Shown here piece after piece: positions 1 to 8,080 of a DNA stretch of 36,935 nucleotides. The position numbers and the translations under genes were made by a program. This DNA is from Candidatus Rokuibacteriota bacterium (GTDB lineage: Bacteria > Methylomirabilota > Methylomirabilia > Rokubacteriales > CSP1-6). Positions within the stretch are counted from its first letter, which is position 1. The number at the start of each line of letters is the position of its first letter. The stretch is taken from the NCBI GenBank assembly GCA_003220685.1, contig QHTE01000050.1, positions 1 to 36,935 of the forward strand. Reading direction: 5' to 3'. The notes under the pieces are model-generated. The model saw only the letters and a program-made list of their open reading frames with translations, ran no database searches and was not told where the DNA came from.

Positions 1-97
1 AAAACCCTACGGCAGAGTATGGCAGCCGCTTTGAACTGTTCTGAGGGACCTCGCAGGCCGACGCCGTGTCGGATCTTGTCAACCGGAGTACATCCAA

Positions 98-3049
98 GTG
101 TCACTCATCGTCACCTTGTCTGCCGTCGCCATCACACTGAGTGCTTGGGCGGTGGCGGTGCTGCACGTGTTTTGGGTCGTCACCGTAACGCTGCAGGAAC
201 ACCAGGAAGTCGTGAGCGCAGTCGCCCTTGCGTACGCGGTGCTGATTACCGTGCTCGTGGCTGGCAGCCTCACCTATCTTTCGGCGCGTTACGGCTATGA
301 GCGGCGTGTCTCGACGCGCCAGTCGGCGAGTGCCGCGGAGATTGACGCGTTTTGCATGACCGCCGTACCGTCGGTGACGATCCTCATACCCTCATACAAG
401 GAAGATCCGGCGCTCGTCTGGAAGACGGTCCTTTCGGCGGCTCTGCAAGACTATCCACGACGCTCCATCGGGCTCCTCATCGATGACCCGCCCATTGCGG
501 CGACACACGAGGACGCCCGAGCCCTGGGCGAGATGCGCGAGCTCGCCGATGCCGTCGAGCGTCGCCTTGCGGCGATGCACGCTCGCGTGACGTCCGCCGC
601 CGCGGCCTTTGAGCAACGAGCAGACACAGTTGGGCTCCGACTTTCTGGCGAGGCTCGCGAGCTCGCCGGCCTGTATCAGGAAGTCGCCGCGTGGTTCGCG
701 GGCGAGGCGAGCCGCCACCGCATCGTCGATCATACCGACCGGGTATTCGTCGAGGTCACCTTGCTCGGCGAGAGCCGTCGGTATCGACAGAGGGCGGCTG
801 ACCTTCTGGGTGATGCCGAACGTGAGCCGATCGATGAGAGCCTCTTGCGATGTGCCTATCGGCGCCTCGCGAGCCGCTTCCAGGTCACCGTGCGTACGTT
901 CGAGCGCAAGCGGTACACGAATCTCTCGCACGAGCCGAACAAGGCGATGAATATCAACACGTACATCGCATTGATGGGCGGACGCTTTCGTGAGCGAGCC
1001 GACGGGACCCGGCTCCTGCTGGAGCGCACCAGCCCCAACGAGCGGGGGCTCGCCTTTGACGACAGTGACTATGTAGTTGTTCTGGATGCCGACACGGTCG
1101 TGCATCCGGAGTACGTTCTGAGACTCGCACACAGTCTGTCGCGGCGCGAGCATCGCCGAGTCGCGGTCATCCAGACGCCCTACAGCGCCTTTCCCGGCTC
1201 GGCACGCGTGCTCGAGAGCGTGGCCGGCGCCACCACCGACATCCAGTATCAGGTGCATCAGGGCTTCACGTACTTCGGTGCGACGTTCTGGGTCGGTGCA
1301 AACGCGATGATACGGAAGGCCGCGCTGGAGGAGATTGCCGAGGTGCGGCACGAGCGCGGCTTCGAGGTCCGCGTATTCATCCACGACCGTACCGTGATCG
1401 AGGACACCGAATCCACGGTCGACCTGCGGCGGCGAGGCTGGCAGCTCTACAACTATCCGGAGCGGATGGCCTTTAGCGCCACGCCGGCGGACTTCGGCGC
1501 CCTGCTCATCCAGCGGCGCCGCTGGGCCAACGGCGGGTTGCTGATCGTGCCGAACCTCTGGCGTTTCCTGTGGACCTCGGCGGGCCGACGGGCCGGGGTG
1601 TCCGAGGTCCTGCTGCGCCTGCATTACCTAACCTCCCTCGCGGTGGCTAATGTCGCGCTCCTCTTTCTCCTCGGCCTCGCGTTCGATGAGCGCCTCGCCT
1701 CGGTGTGGCTACCGATCACGGCGGCGCCCTACTACCTCCTCTACGCGGTCGATCTCCGGAGCATCGGCTATCGCTGGCGTGATGTGCTTCGCGTGTATGC
1801 GCTGAACCTGCTGCTGATCCCGGTGAACCTCGGCGGCGTCCTACGCTCGGTGCGGCAGGCGTGCACTGGCCGGCGCTCGACGTTCGGTCGTACGCCGAAA
1901 GTCGTCGGCCGTACCGCGGCGCCCGCGGGCTACGTCCTGGCCGAGGCCGGGCTGTTTGGCTGGTGGACGTTCGGGGCGCTCATGGAACTGGAGGCCGGGC
2001 ATCGGCTGAACGGACTCTTCGCCCTCGCCAACGCGGCGTTTCTGCTGTACGCCCTCGTCCGGTTCGTCGGCTTACGGGAGGCGTGCGAGGACCTGCGGCC
2101 GCTCGTGGCACAGACCGCTCACGGGCTCGGTACACTGCGCCTCGCGTTGGCATGGAGGCGCTTCGGGGCGCCCCTTATCGTCGTCCTGGCGTTGCTCTTT
2201 CCCTCCGCGGTGAGCGGAACCGACCTCGCAATTACGATCGACGATCTTCCCACGCACGGGCCGCTGCCGCCGGGTATCACGCGCCTGGCGGTGGCCGATC
2301 AAATTATTGAAGTCCTGCGACGCCACGGCATCCGCGACGCCGTCGGCTTCGTGAACGGAGGACAGATCGCGGACACTCCAGAACACGGCATCATCCTGGA
2401 GCGCTGGATCGCCGCAGGTTACCGGCTCGGTAATCACACGTTCGGCCACGTCGACCTCGATCGGACTGGGTCGGTTGGATTCCTCGCTGACGTCGAGCGT
2501 AATGAGCCGGTGATCGTCCGGTACGGCGGAACGGACCCCGACCGGATGTTCCGCTATCCGTATTTGCACGAGGGAGCCACGCTGATCGAGAGAGACGCCG
2601 TACGGCGCGTACTCCGGGAGCGGCGATACCAGATCGTGCCGGTGACAGTCGACTTCTATGACTGGGTATGGAATGACATGTATGCGCGGTGCGTCGGCAA
2701 CCCGGGGGCGGTGGAGGCGCTGACGCGAGGCTTCCGGGAGGCCGCGCTTCGCGCGCTCGACTGGTCCGAGGAGACTACGGACACGCTCGTGCGGCGGCCG
2801 ATCAAGCAGATCCTTCTCCTTCACGTCAGTGCTTTTGTCGCGCTGACGCTCGACGACTTGCTGTCGGCCTACGAGGCGCGGGGCGTCCGTTTCATACCGG
2901 TGCGGGACGCGCTGGAGGATCCGGCGTACGGGATCGATCCGAAGGTCACGTGGCGAGGCCAGGAGAACTTTCTGACGCAGTTGCTGCGCGCCACAGGCCG
3001 GCCACGTCCTCGACCGCCGCTCCCGCGCGAAGGCTGTCACACCAACTGA
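98..3049 (+). CDS. Family 2 glycosyltransferase fused to NodB-type polysaccharide deacetylase
   Basis: A 983-residue membrane protein joining a processive-type polysaccharide synthase to a deacetylase. The GT2 part has two N-terminal membrane helices, VTILIPSYKE near residue 93, DAD at 330-332, an ED pair at 435-436 and QRRRW at 472-476, the usual synthase signature. About 190 residues of charged helical sequence separate the first GT motif from DAD, more than in BcsA. Several membrane helices follow, then a last hydrophobic segment (about 690-707) that should place the C-terminal domain outside the cytoplasm. That domain has all NodB motifs: IDD (D715, D716), H780xxxH784, RYPY at 819-822, a DFYDW block and a late LLLH. 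The GTG start has GGAG at 84-87. The stop lies 2 bp before the next ATG. The likely role is synthesis and N-deacetylation of an exported polysaccharide; the polymer is unknown. Confidence 0.9.
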   Translation: MSLIVTLSAVAITLSAWAVAVLHVFWVVTVTLQEHQEVVSAVALAYAVLITVLVAGSLTYLSARYGYERRVSTRQSASAAEIDAFCMTAVPSVTILIPSYKEDPALVWKTVLSAALQDYPRRSIGLLIDDPPIAATHEDARALGEMRELADAVERRLAAMHARVTSAAAAFEQRADTVGLRLSGEARELAGLYQEVAAWFAGEASRHRIVDHTDRVFVEVTLLGESRRYRQRAADLLGDAEREPIDESLLRCAYRRLASRFQVTVRTFERKRYTNLSHEPNKAMNINTYIALMGGRFRERADGTRLLLERTSPNERGLAFDDSDYVVVLDADTVVHPEYVLRLAHSLSRREHRRVAVIQTPYSAFPGSARVLESVAGATTDIQYQVHQGFTYFGATFWVGANAMIRKAALEEIAEVRHERGFEVRVFIHDRTVIEDTESTVDLRRRGWQLYNYPERMAFSATPADFGALLIQRRRWANGGLLIVPNLWRFLWTSAGRRAGVSEVLLRLHYLTSLAVANVALLFLLGLAFDERLASVWLPITAAPYYLLYAVDLRSIGYRWRDVLRVYALNLLLIPVNLGGVLRSVRQACTGRRSTFGRTPKVVGRTAAPAGYVLAEAGLFGWWTFGALMELEAGHRLNGLFALANAAFLLYALVRFVGLREACEDLRPLVAQTAHGLGTLRLALAWRRFGAPLIVVLALLFPSAVSGTDLAITIDDLPTHGPLPPGITRLAVADQIIEVLRRHGIRDAVGFVNGGQIADTPEHGIILERWIAAGYRLGNHTFGHVDLDRTGSVGFLADVERNEPVIVRYGGTDPDRMFRYPYLHEGATLIERDAVRRVLRERRYQIVPVTVDFYDWVWNDMYARCVGNPGAVEALTRGFREAALRALDWSEETTDTLVRRPIKQILLLHVSAFVALTLDDLLSAYEARGVRFIPVRDALEDPAYGIDPKVTWRGQENFLTQLLRATGRPRPRPPLPREGCHTN

Positions 3050-3051
3050 GC

Positions 3052-4536
3052 ATGCTGTTCAACTCGTACGCGTTCATCCTGGGCTTCATGCCGTTGACGC
3101 TGCTGCTGTTCCATGGACTACGCGTCGCCGGCCTGGCGCGCAGCTCGATCGGGCTGCTCGCGCTGCTGTCGCTGGGCTTCTACGGCTGGTGGAATCCGGT
3201 CTACCTGCTGCTGATCGTGCCGTTGATCGTGGCGAACTTCGCGCTCGCCGCCAGCATCGTGCCGCGAGCCGGCCGCCGGCCGCGCGCGGCCAAGCCGTTC
3301 CTCGTCTTCGGCGTCGTGCTCAACCTCGCCACGTTGGGCTACTTCAAGTACGCCAACTTCTTCGTGGACAACCTCAATGCGGTCGCCGGGCTCGACCTCG
3401 TCCTGGGCAAGGTCGTGTTGCCGATCGGCATCTCGTTTTTCACGTTTCAGAAGATCGCGTTCCTCGTGGACGCGTACCGGGGCAAGGTCGACCGGCTGAA
3501 CTTCATCGACTACGCGCTGTTCGTGACCTTCTTTCCGCAACTCATCGCGGGCCCGATCGTGCACCACAGTGAGGTGATCCGACAGTTTCGAGAGCAGGAA
3601 ACGGTGCCGATACCGACCATCGCGCTCGGCGTCACCATTTTCACGATCGGCCTGGCGAAGAAAGTGATGCTAGCCGACACCGCCGCGCTCTACGCCTCCC
3701 CCCTCTTCGGCGCGGTCGCGGCCGGCGCCCGTCCCGACGCGCTGGCCGCCTGGGGCGCAGTATTGGCCTACACGGCGCAGCTCTACTTCGACTTCTCCGG
3801 TTACTCTGATATGGCCATCGGCGCGGGCCTGCTGTTCGGCATTCGCCTGCCGGTCAACTTCGCGTCGCCGTACAGAGCCGAAAGCATCATCGATTTCTGG
3901 CACCGCTGGCATATCACACTGTCGCGCTTCCTTCGCGACTATCTCTATGTACCGCTCGGGGGCAACCGAAAGGGCCGTACACGCCGTTACGTGAATCTCC
4001 TGATCACCATGGTGCTGGGCGGCTTCTGGCATGGCGCGGGCTGGACGTTCGTCATCTGGGGCGCGCTGCACGGCTTCTATCTCGTGGTGAATCACCTGTG
4101 GCGTGCCCTGCGCCGACACTCCGGCGGTGGCTCCGACTCGTCGAGCATGCTCGGGCGTCGCCTGGGTCAGGCGATCACGTTCATCGCCGTCGTCGTCGCC
4201 TGGGTGTTCTTCCGCGCGGAGGATGTCGGGAGCGCCTTCCAGATACTGCTGGCGATGGCAGGGAGCAACGGCGCGGCCCGGCCGGAGTCGGTCGAGGGCG
4301 CCGCCGCGCTCGTTGTCTCGACGGCGCTCCTGGCGATCGCCTGGTTCGCGCCGAATACGCAGGAGCTGACGGGCTACGCGGGCCCGGAGGGTGCCTATGG
4401 GGCGACGCAGGCGCGTCGGCCACCGCCACTCAGATGGCAGCCGTCCACGGGCTGGGCGGTGGCCGTCGGATGCCTTTTCGGGATCGCGCTGATGCTGATG
4501 TCGAAGGTTTCGGAGTTCATCTATTTTCAGTTCTAA
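3052..4536 (+). CDS. MBOAT O-acyltransferase, AlgI-like
   Basis: A 494-residue multi-pass membrane acyltransferase of the AlgI/DltB branch of the MBOAT family, which moves acetyl groups from the cytoplasm for attachment to an exported polymer. Typical landmarks are the FFPQLIAGPI block, QLYFDFSGYSDMAIG, FWHRWHITLSRFLRDYLY with H284 and H287, and GGFWHGAGW with the expected catalytic H327. I place the start at the ATG 2 bp after the preceding stop, because the open frame further upstream lies inside the glycosyltransferase gene and the protein from this ATG starts like family members (MLFNSYAFILGF). It is tightly linked to the synthase-deacetylase upstream and the SGNH-type partner downstream, the usual pairing for polysaccharide O-acetylation. 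The acyl group and acceptor cannot be read from sequence. Confidence 0.93.
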   Translation: MLFNSYAFILGFMPLTLLLFHGLRVAGLARSSIGLLALLSLGFYGWWNPVYLLLIVPLIVANFALAASIVPRAGRRPRAAKPFLVFGVVLNLATLGYFKYANFFVDNLNAVAGLDLVLGKVVLPIGISFFTFQKIAFLVDAYRGKVDRLNFIDYALFVTFFPQLIAGPIVHHSEVIRQFREQETVPIPTIALGVTIFTIGLAKKVMLADTAALYASPLFGAVAAGARPDALAAWGAVLAYTAQLYFDFSGYSDMAIGAGLLFGIRLPVNFASPYRAESIIDFWHRWHITLSRFLRDYLYVPLGGNRKGRTRRYVNLLITMVLGGFWHGAGWTFVIWGALHGFYLVVNHLWRALRRHSGGGSDSSSMLGRRLGQAITFIAVVVAWVFFRAEDVGSAFQILLAMAGSNGAARPESVEGAAALVVSTALLAIAWFAPNTQELTGYAGPEGAYGATQARRPPPLRWQPSTGWAVAVGCLFGIALMLMSKVSEFIYFQF

Positions 4537-4603
4537 GGCCTCCGCCACGTACTGTCGGATCGCGGCATCGACGACGGCCCTGCTGATCGCCGCGATCGCT
4601 TCC

Positions 4604-5854
4604 GTGAACTTTGTCGTGGATCCGTTTGGCATGTACCGGCGCGTCGACCTCGAGGGTTTCAACGCATACAAGCCTGCGGTCGATCATCGCGTGCGCCTGG
4701 TCAAGGCGTACGACGTGCGGCGCCTCAGGCCCCAGGGGATTATTCTCGGCACGTCCAGAAGCCATTTGGGGCTGCGCCCCTCACATGACGGGTGGGACCC
4801 GGCCGCGAAGCCGGTCTATAACCTCGCCTTCGACGGGGCTACCACGAAGGAGATGTACCTGTACCTCATTCATGCCCACGCCGTGCAGCCGCTCCGGCAG
4901 GTCGTGCTCGGCCTCGATACGTACCACGCCACCTTGGCCCCGGCCGCTGCTCGCCCAGACTTCGATGCGCAGTTGCTGGACACGCCCGGCGGCCGGGCCC
5001 TGCCATCGCTCATACGGGCTGACTTGAAGGTCCTCACCAGCCTCGATACGCTGCGCGCCAGCTTGGCGACAGTCCGATCGCAAAGTGCTCGCGAGCCACA
5101 GTGGTTCGCGCCGGACGGGCAGCGCCTCGGAGAGGTGTTCTTCCGCCGGGCCGGCGAGCACTTTGAGCAGCTCGGCCCTCGCGGGTATTTCGAAGAGATC
5201 GATCGACTCGAGGTTGGATTCAAGCGGGAGGGGCAGCTCGCCGCTAACGCTCGGGGACCAGGTCGCACTGCTCAGCCAGCCACGGCCGCCAGCGAGACAT
5301 CCCTGGACTATATCCGCAGCATCGTCGCCTTCTGTCGCGCGCAGGGCGTGGACTTGCGCATCTTCATCGCGCCCGAGCACGCGCACCAACTGGAGATCAC
5401 GGCGGCCATCGGGGAATGGGCGACTCTCGAGAATGCCAAGCGCGCGCTCGTCCAGCTGCTGGCCGAAGACGCAGCGCGACACTCCGGGGCGCCGCCGATC
5501 CCTTTGTGGGACTTCAGCGGGTACTCGTCCGTCACGACCGAGGCCCTCCCAGGATCGGGCAATCACGCCGAGATGAAATTCTACTGGGATTCGTCCCACT
5601 TCAAGGACATCGTGGGCGACTTCGTGCTCGATCGACTCTTCGGTCTGAACCACCCACGGCGAGAGGTCCCGCCGGATTTCGGAGTGCGGCTCACGCCGGC
5701 CACCATTGACGTCATGCTCGCACAGCTACGCGTGGACCAACTCGCCTACCGGCGCCGCCATCCTGAAGACGTGGTGTGGATCCGGTCGCTGCTCGACGGC
5801 AGCTCGCCAGATCCCCGCGATCCTGGTGTCGTTGCGATCAGCCGTCAGCGCTGA
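4604..5854 (+). CDS. AlgX/AlgJ-like SGNH acetyltransferase partner of the MBOAT protein
   Basis: From the GTG at 4604 this is a 416-residue protein with an SGNH/DHHW-like pattern: ILGTSRSH with S51 as the probable nucleophile and YWDSSHF with D329 and H332 completing a triad. In AlgX, AlgJ and relatives such proteins take the acyl group from an MBOAT protein and load it onto the polymer in the periplasm, which fits its position just after the MBOAT gene. The first conventional start cuts into the membrane anchor: the frame is open back to 4499 and encodes TTALLIAAIASV immediately before the GTG. The true start may be a rare codon, for example ATT at 4523, which sits 7 bp after GGAG at 4512-4515 inside the MBOAT gene, or CTG at 4580/4583. 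Function is well supported by context; the start is uncertain. Confidence 0.82.
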   Translation: MNFVVDPFGMYRRVDLEGFNAYKPAVDHRVRLVKAYDVRRLRPQGIILGTSRSHLGLRPSHDGWDPAAKPVYNLAFDGATTKEMYLYLIHAHAVQPLRQVVLGLDTYHATLAPAAARPDFDAQLLDTPGGRALPSLIRADLKVLTSLDTLRASLATVRSQSAREPQWFAPDGQRLGEVFFRRAGEHFEQLGPRGYFEEIDRLEVGFKREGQLAANARGPGRTAQPATAASETSLDYIRSIVAFCRAQGVDLRIFIAPEHAHQLEITAAIGEWATLENAKRALVQLLAEDAARHSGAPPIPLWDFSGYSSVTTEALPGSGNHAEMKFYWDSSHFKDIVGDFVLDRLFGLNHPRREVPPDFGVRLTPATIDVMLAQLRVDQLAYRRRHPEDVVWIRSLLDGSSPDPRDPGVVAISRQR

Positions 5855-5949
5855 CCGTCGGCTCGTGCCGGGGGCGCCGCAACCTTCGATCTGATCGACG
5901 ACAGGCATCACTCGGGTTTGCTTGATGGGGTGCACCGGGTCACGCCCAC

Positions 5950-6186
5950 GTGTTGGGTGCAGAAAAAGCGCGTGGGCTTGGTGGCCCCTTGACGCTCGGC
6001 CGGCTCCCTCCGGAAGTCCGGAGCGTATCGGAGCTTTCGGAGCGTCTGGAAACCGCTCGGTCCAGAGCCTGGCTCGCTGTGGCGGCTTCCACGAGGCGTT
6101 TGCTTCAGTCTTATCGGCAGAAGCGCAGAATCCTCGTTGCGCTTCGCGAGTTCCGCGCGGAGAGCCCCCGGACTAGAAATTGTTGA
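5950..6186 (+). CDS. Hypothetical short helical protein (weak call)
   Basis: A 78-codon GTG-started frame in the 470-bp space between the polysaccharide operon and the first zinc-motif gene. Its middle part (SELSERLETARSRAW, then LLQSYRQKRRILVALREF) is charged and helical, and faintly recalls the helical arms of the zinc-family proteins found elsewhere in the window. No good ribosome binding site or known domain is visible. It may be a fragment or a chance frame. Nothing else convincing lies between 5855 and 6270. Confidence 0.22.
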   Translation: MLGAEKARGLGGPLTLGRLPPEVRSVSELSERLETARSRAWLAVAASTRRLLQSYRQKRRILVALREFRAESPRTRNC

Positions 6187-6270
6187 CCGAGTGTTGTCCG
6201 CGTTGTATCCAGGGCCAGCTAAAGCGATTCCCCAGGGGATGAGCGACACGTGCCTGGTCTGACCGGAGGT

Positions 6271-6298
6271 TTGACGAGCGGCCGGGGTGTGTTATGGT
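6271..6298 (+). promoter_or_regulatory. Sigma-70-type promoter of zinc-motif gene
   Basis: TTGACG (6271-6276), a 16-bp spacer and TATGGT (6293-6298). The same layout, with a closely similar spacer, precedes the paralogue on the minus strand at 27353-27380. The -10 overlaps an ATG at 6294, which argues for the start at 6324 in the gene behind it. Confidence 0.6.
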
Positions 6299-6323
6299 CC
6301 CGTTCTCCGGAACGGTACAGCAG

Positions 6324-6800
6324 ATGACTGAGCCGAAGTGCCCGCGTTGCTCGCAGTTGATTGCTTCCGACGACACTCTTGCTTTCTACGGGAGCCAGAT
6401 CTTTCATCTCGATTGCCGCAGGCCCCGCGATTTGAGCCACGAAGAACGGACCCTACTTTTCAGGTATTGCTGGGATCATGCGGTCGCACAGTGCGCCGAG
6501 TGTCGTCACGGGTTCCGCCAACAACAGCTTTGGACGGATCTTTTCAGTCCCCGTACACATCTCTGCCCGGAATGCTGGATCGACCTCACCGCGAGCATGC
6601 GCTCGCATCTCTATGCTTGCGTGGCCGTGCCCAAGGAAGTGCGTCGGCGAGCGGAGGAGGCGCGTGAGGCGGCCCGGAAGCTCGTCAAGCAGAGCCACCA
6701 GCTGTCCGACCGAGCCGATGTATTGATGCGCGAGGCGGAAGCCGCGATTGCTGCGCTCCGCGAGACGATGCGGCGGGAAGCCTCAAGGCGGCTGACCTAA
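6324..6800 (+). CDS. Zinc-motif protein with helical tail, family copy 1
   Basis: A 158-residue protein with two Cys/His modules and a helical tail. Module 1 is CPRC (C6, C9) with HLDC (H28, C31). Module 2 is C49, H52, CAEC (C57, C60), the RTHLCPEC block (C81, C84) and YAC (C99). From about residue 104 the chain is charged and helical (VRRRAEEAREAARKLVKQSH, then RADVLMREAEAAIAALRE). Metal binding is inferred from spacing and conservation across paralogues at 26870-27331, 30099-30512 and 30528-31259. The start at 6324 matches the N-termini of the paralogues, and an alternative ATG at 6294 lies inside the -10 box. I do not recognise a named family. A small cytoplasmic zinc protein acting through protein-protein or nucleic-acid contacts is possible, but the function is unknown. 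Confidence 0.8.
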   Translation: MTEPKCPRCSQLIASDDTLAFYGSQIFHLDCRRPRDLSHEERTLLFRYCWDHAVAQCAECRHGFRQQQLWTDLFSPRTHLCPECWIDLTASMRSHLYACVAVPKEVRRRAEEAREAARKLVKQSHQLSDRADVLMREAEAAIAALRETMRREASRRLT

Positions 6801-6993
6801 GTCCACCCCGGCTCCTCGATAGAGGATGACTGACGGCGGGAGTAGAGCCGAAGGCCGGGACAGGTGCCTCGCCACTGCATTGACAACCCCACGGGGGACG
6901 CGGATGATGTCGTCTCGATAGTCTAAGACGGTCGCATCAGGATTACTATCGCGATGGGGCGTAGCTGTCTCGAGATTTGAGAGGTAAGACTTG

Positions 6994-7251
6994 ATGGATC
7001 TGGACGTCGTTCGCTTCGTCATCCGCCGCAGACTTGATGGCGGTCTTCTGCCGCAAGGCAGAATGAAGAAAGTGCAGGATACTCCTGGCGGCGGACAAAT
7101 GTGCGACGCCTGCGGCGCAAACATCACGACAGATCAGATAGCGATGGTGGGCGCTACCTTAGAGGACGGTCGGAGGCCCCATCATTTCCACGCCCTCTGC
7201 TTCCGGATCTGGGATAACGAGAGGCACCTACTCGACAGGCGATCGGCATAA
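6994..7251 (+). CDS. Stand-alone CxAC/HxxC module protein
   Basis: An 85-residue protein started at ATG 6994, nine bases after GAGAGG. It consists almost only of the module that forms the C-terminus of the 243-residue protein at 30528-31259 and of the protein at 10284-10691: an amphipathic RRRLDGGLLPQ stretch, CDAC, then HALCF.IWDNERH. The probable metal ligands are two cysteines of CDAC plus His and Cys of HALC. It lies 190 bp after family copy 1 in the same direction, so the two may be the separated halves of the fused architecture at 30528. A weak possible promoter (TTGACA at 6880, GATGAT at 6903) lies between them. Function is unknown. Confidence 0.65.
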   Translation: MDLDVVRFVIRRRLDGGLLPQGRMKKVQDTPGGGQMCDACGANITTDQIAMVGATLEDGRRPHHFHALCFRIWDNERHLLDRRSA

Positions 7252-7300
7252 GCTCGCGTCGCGTGCGAGGAGCACGCCGACGTCCTCGCGGGCAGATCGG

Positions 7301-7501
7301 TCACGGCCGAGCACTAGGACCAACGTTCCGGCTCGTCCTCACACCTTCGCTGTCCCATGACTTATCCGACCGTTCATCCCATTCACTCCACGACCAAAGC
7401 GACCATGCGCACTCCGCGTGGGCCGTCGCAGCCGAGGCGAGTAGGGAGAGGGCGGTGAGCAGTAGTGGGGCCCTGCACGCGAGTTGCGTGATCCACCTAA
7501 T
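7301..7501 (-). pseudogene. Secreted small protein without a standard start codon
   Basis: On the minus strand a frame encodes a convincing signal peptide: RWITQLACRAPLLLTALSLL followed by ASAATAHA and then ECAW, ending at a TGA at 7301-7303. The codon where a start is expected is ATT at 7501, four bases after GGAAGAG and overlapping the stop of the upstream gene at 7501-7779. Either ATT is used, helped by translational coupling, or an ATG has mutated to ATT and the gene is dead. The mature part is short and Trp/Ser-rich. No function can be assigned. Confidence 0.4.
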
Positions 7502-7779
7502 TAACTCTTCCTTGTCTTTCGAGGCGAGGTGCTTCGGGGCGCCACTTGCGGCGGATCCTCACCGGGCGTGGTCGAGTGGGCCTTGCGCATCTGATACTGC
7601 GGAACCGTTGTGCTGACGGCGGAGCACGCGCGGGTGTCCGTCGGTCTGCGCGGATGGGCCTCGTAGGTCGCGATGGCGTGTCCAAGATCACCCTCCGCGA
7701 GCAAGGAGTGTTTACCGTACAGGGGTCGAGTGATCGGTACATCCTGTCCGCACTCGTAACACTTGGCGCGCCACGCCAT
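7501..7779 (-). CDS. Small CxxC hypothetical protein
   Basis: A 92-residue frame from the ATG at 7779. The N-terminal half looks like protein: AKCYECGQDVPITRPLYGKH, then LLAEGDLGHAIATYEAHP. The C-terminal half is low-complexity and basic. One CxxC pair is present, without the second pair needed for a full zinc ribbon. There is no strong ribosome binding site, and the stop overlaps the signal-peptide frame at 7301-7501. It may be a real small gene with a degenerate end. The plus strand here is open too, but its translation looks like a shadow. Confidence 0.4.
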   Translation of the reverse strand: MAWRAKCYECGQDVPITRPLYGKHSLLAEGDLGHAIATYEAHPRRPTDTRACSAVSTTVPQYQMRKAHSTTPGEDPPQVAPRSTSPRKTRKS

Positions 7780-8035
7780 GGCGGGGATGATAGCGCTGAT
7801 GAGGCTCAGGGTCGCTTCACTCTGCCTTCTCGTGCGACGCCCACAGACCGCTGCCACGAACGTTCACTGGACCTTAATCACCGTCGGCAGTGCGACGGCC
7901 GTGCTACCGTCGGCCCTACGCAGGTCGGGTCGCCCGGCCCGCTTGGTCCAGCGCCGCGCTCGACCACGACCTCGTCGGGAGGTCACAGATGTTGGAGCGG
8001 CGGGGGGCCAGACAGCCCCCATGTGAGTTTTCGTT

Positions 8036-8072
8036 CGCCCCCGAGAGCAATTCGGCCATGCCCTCGGGGGCG
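8036..8072 (-). terminator. Hairpin after the Kelch gene
   Basis: A perfect 10-bp inverted repeat (CGCCCCCGAG at 8036-8045 and CTCGGGGGCG at 8063-8072) with a 17-base loop, nine bases past the minus-strand Kelch stop. There is no T-run, so it could be a factor-dependent terminator or an mRNA-stabilising 3' hairpin. Confidence 0.4.
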
Positions 8073-8080
8073 AGCCTCCG

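Noticed and set aside
392..1624. A 410-codon open frame on the minus strand within the glycosyltransferase gene.
   Set aside because: It is the antisense shadow of a gene with complete motifs; its translation is Arg/Gly/Ala-rich with no domain or ribosome binding site.
6294..6800. Start of zinc-motif copy 1 at ATG 6294.
   Set aside because: This ATG is inside the -10 box, and the paralogues begin at the position of ATG 6324.
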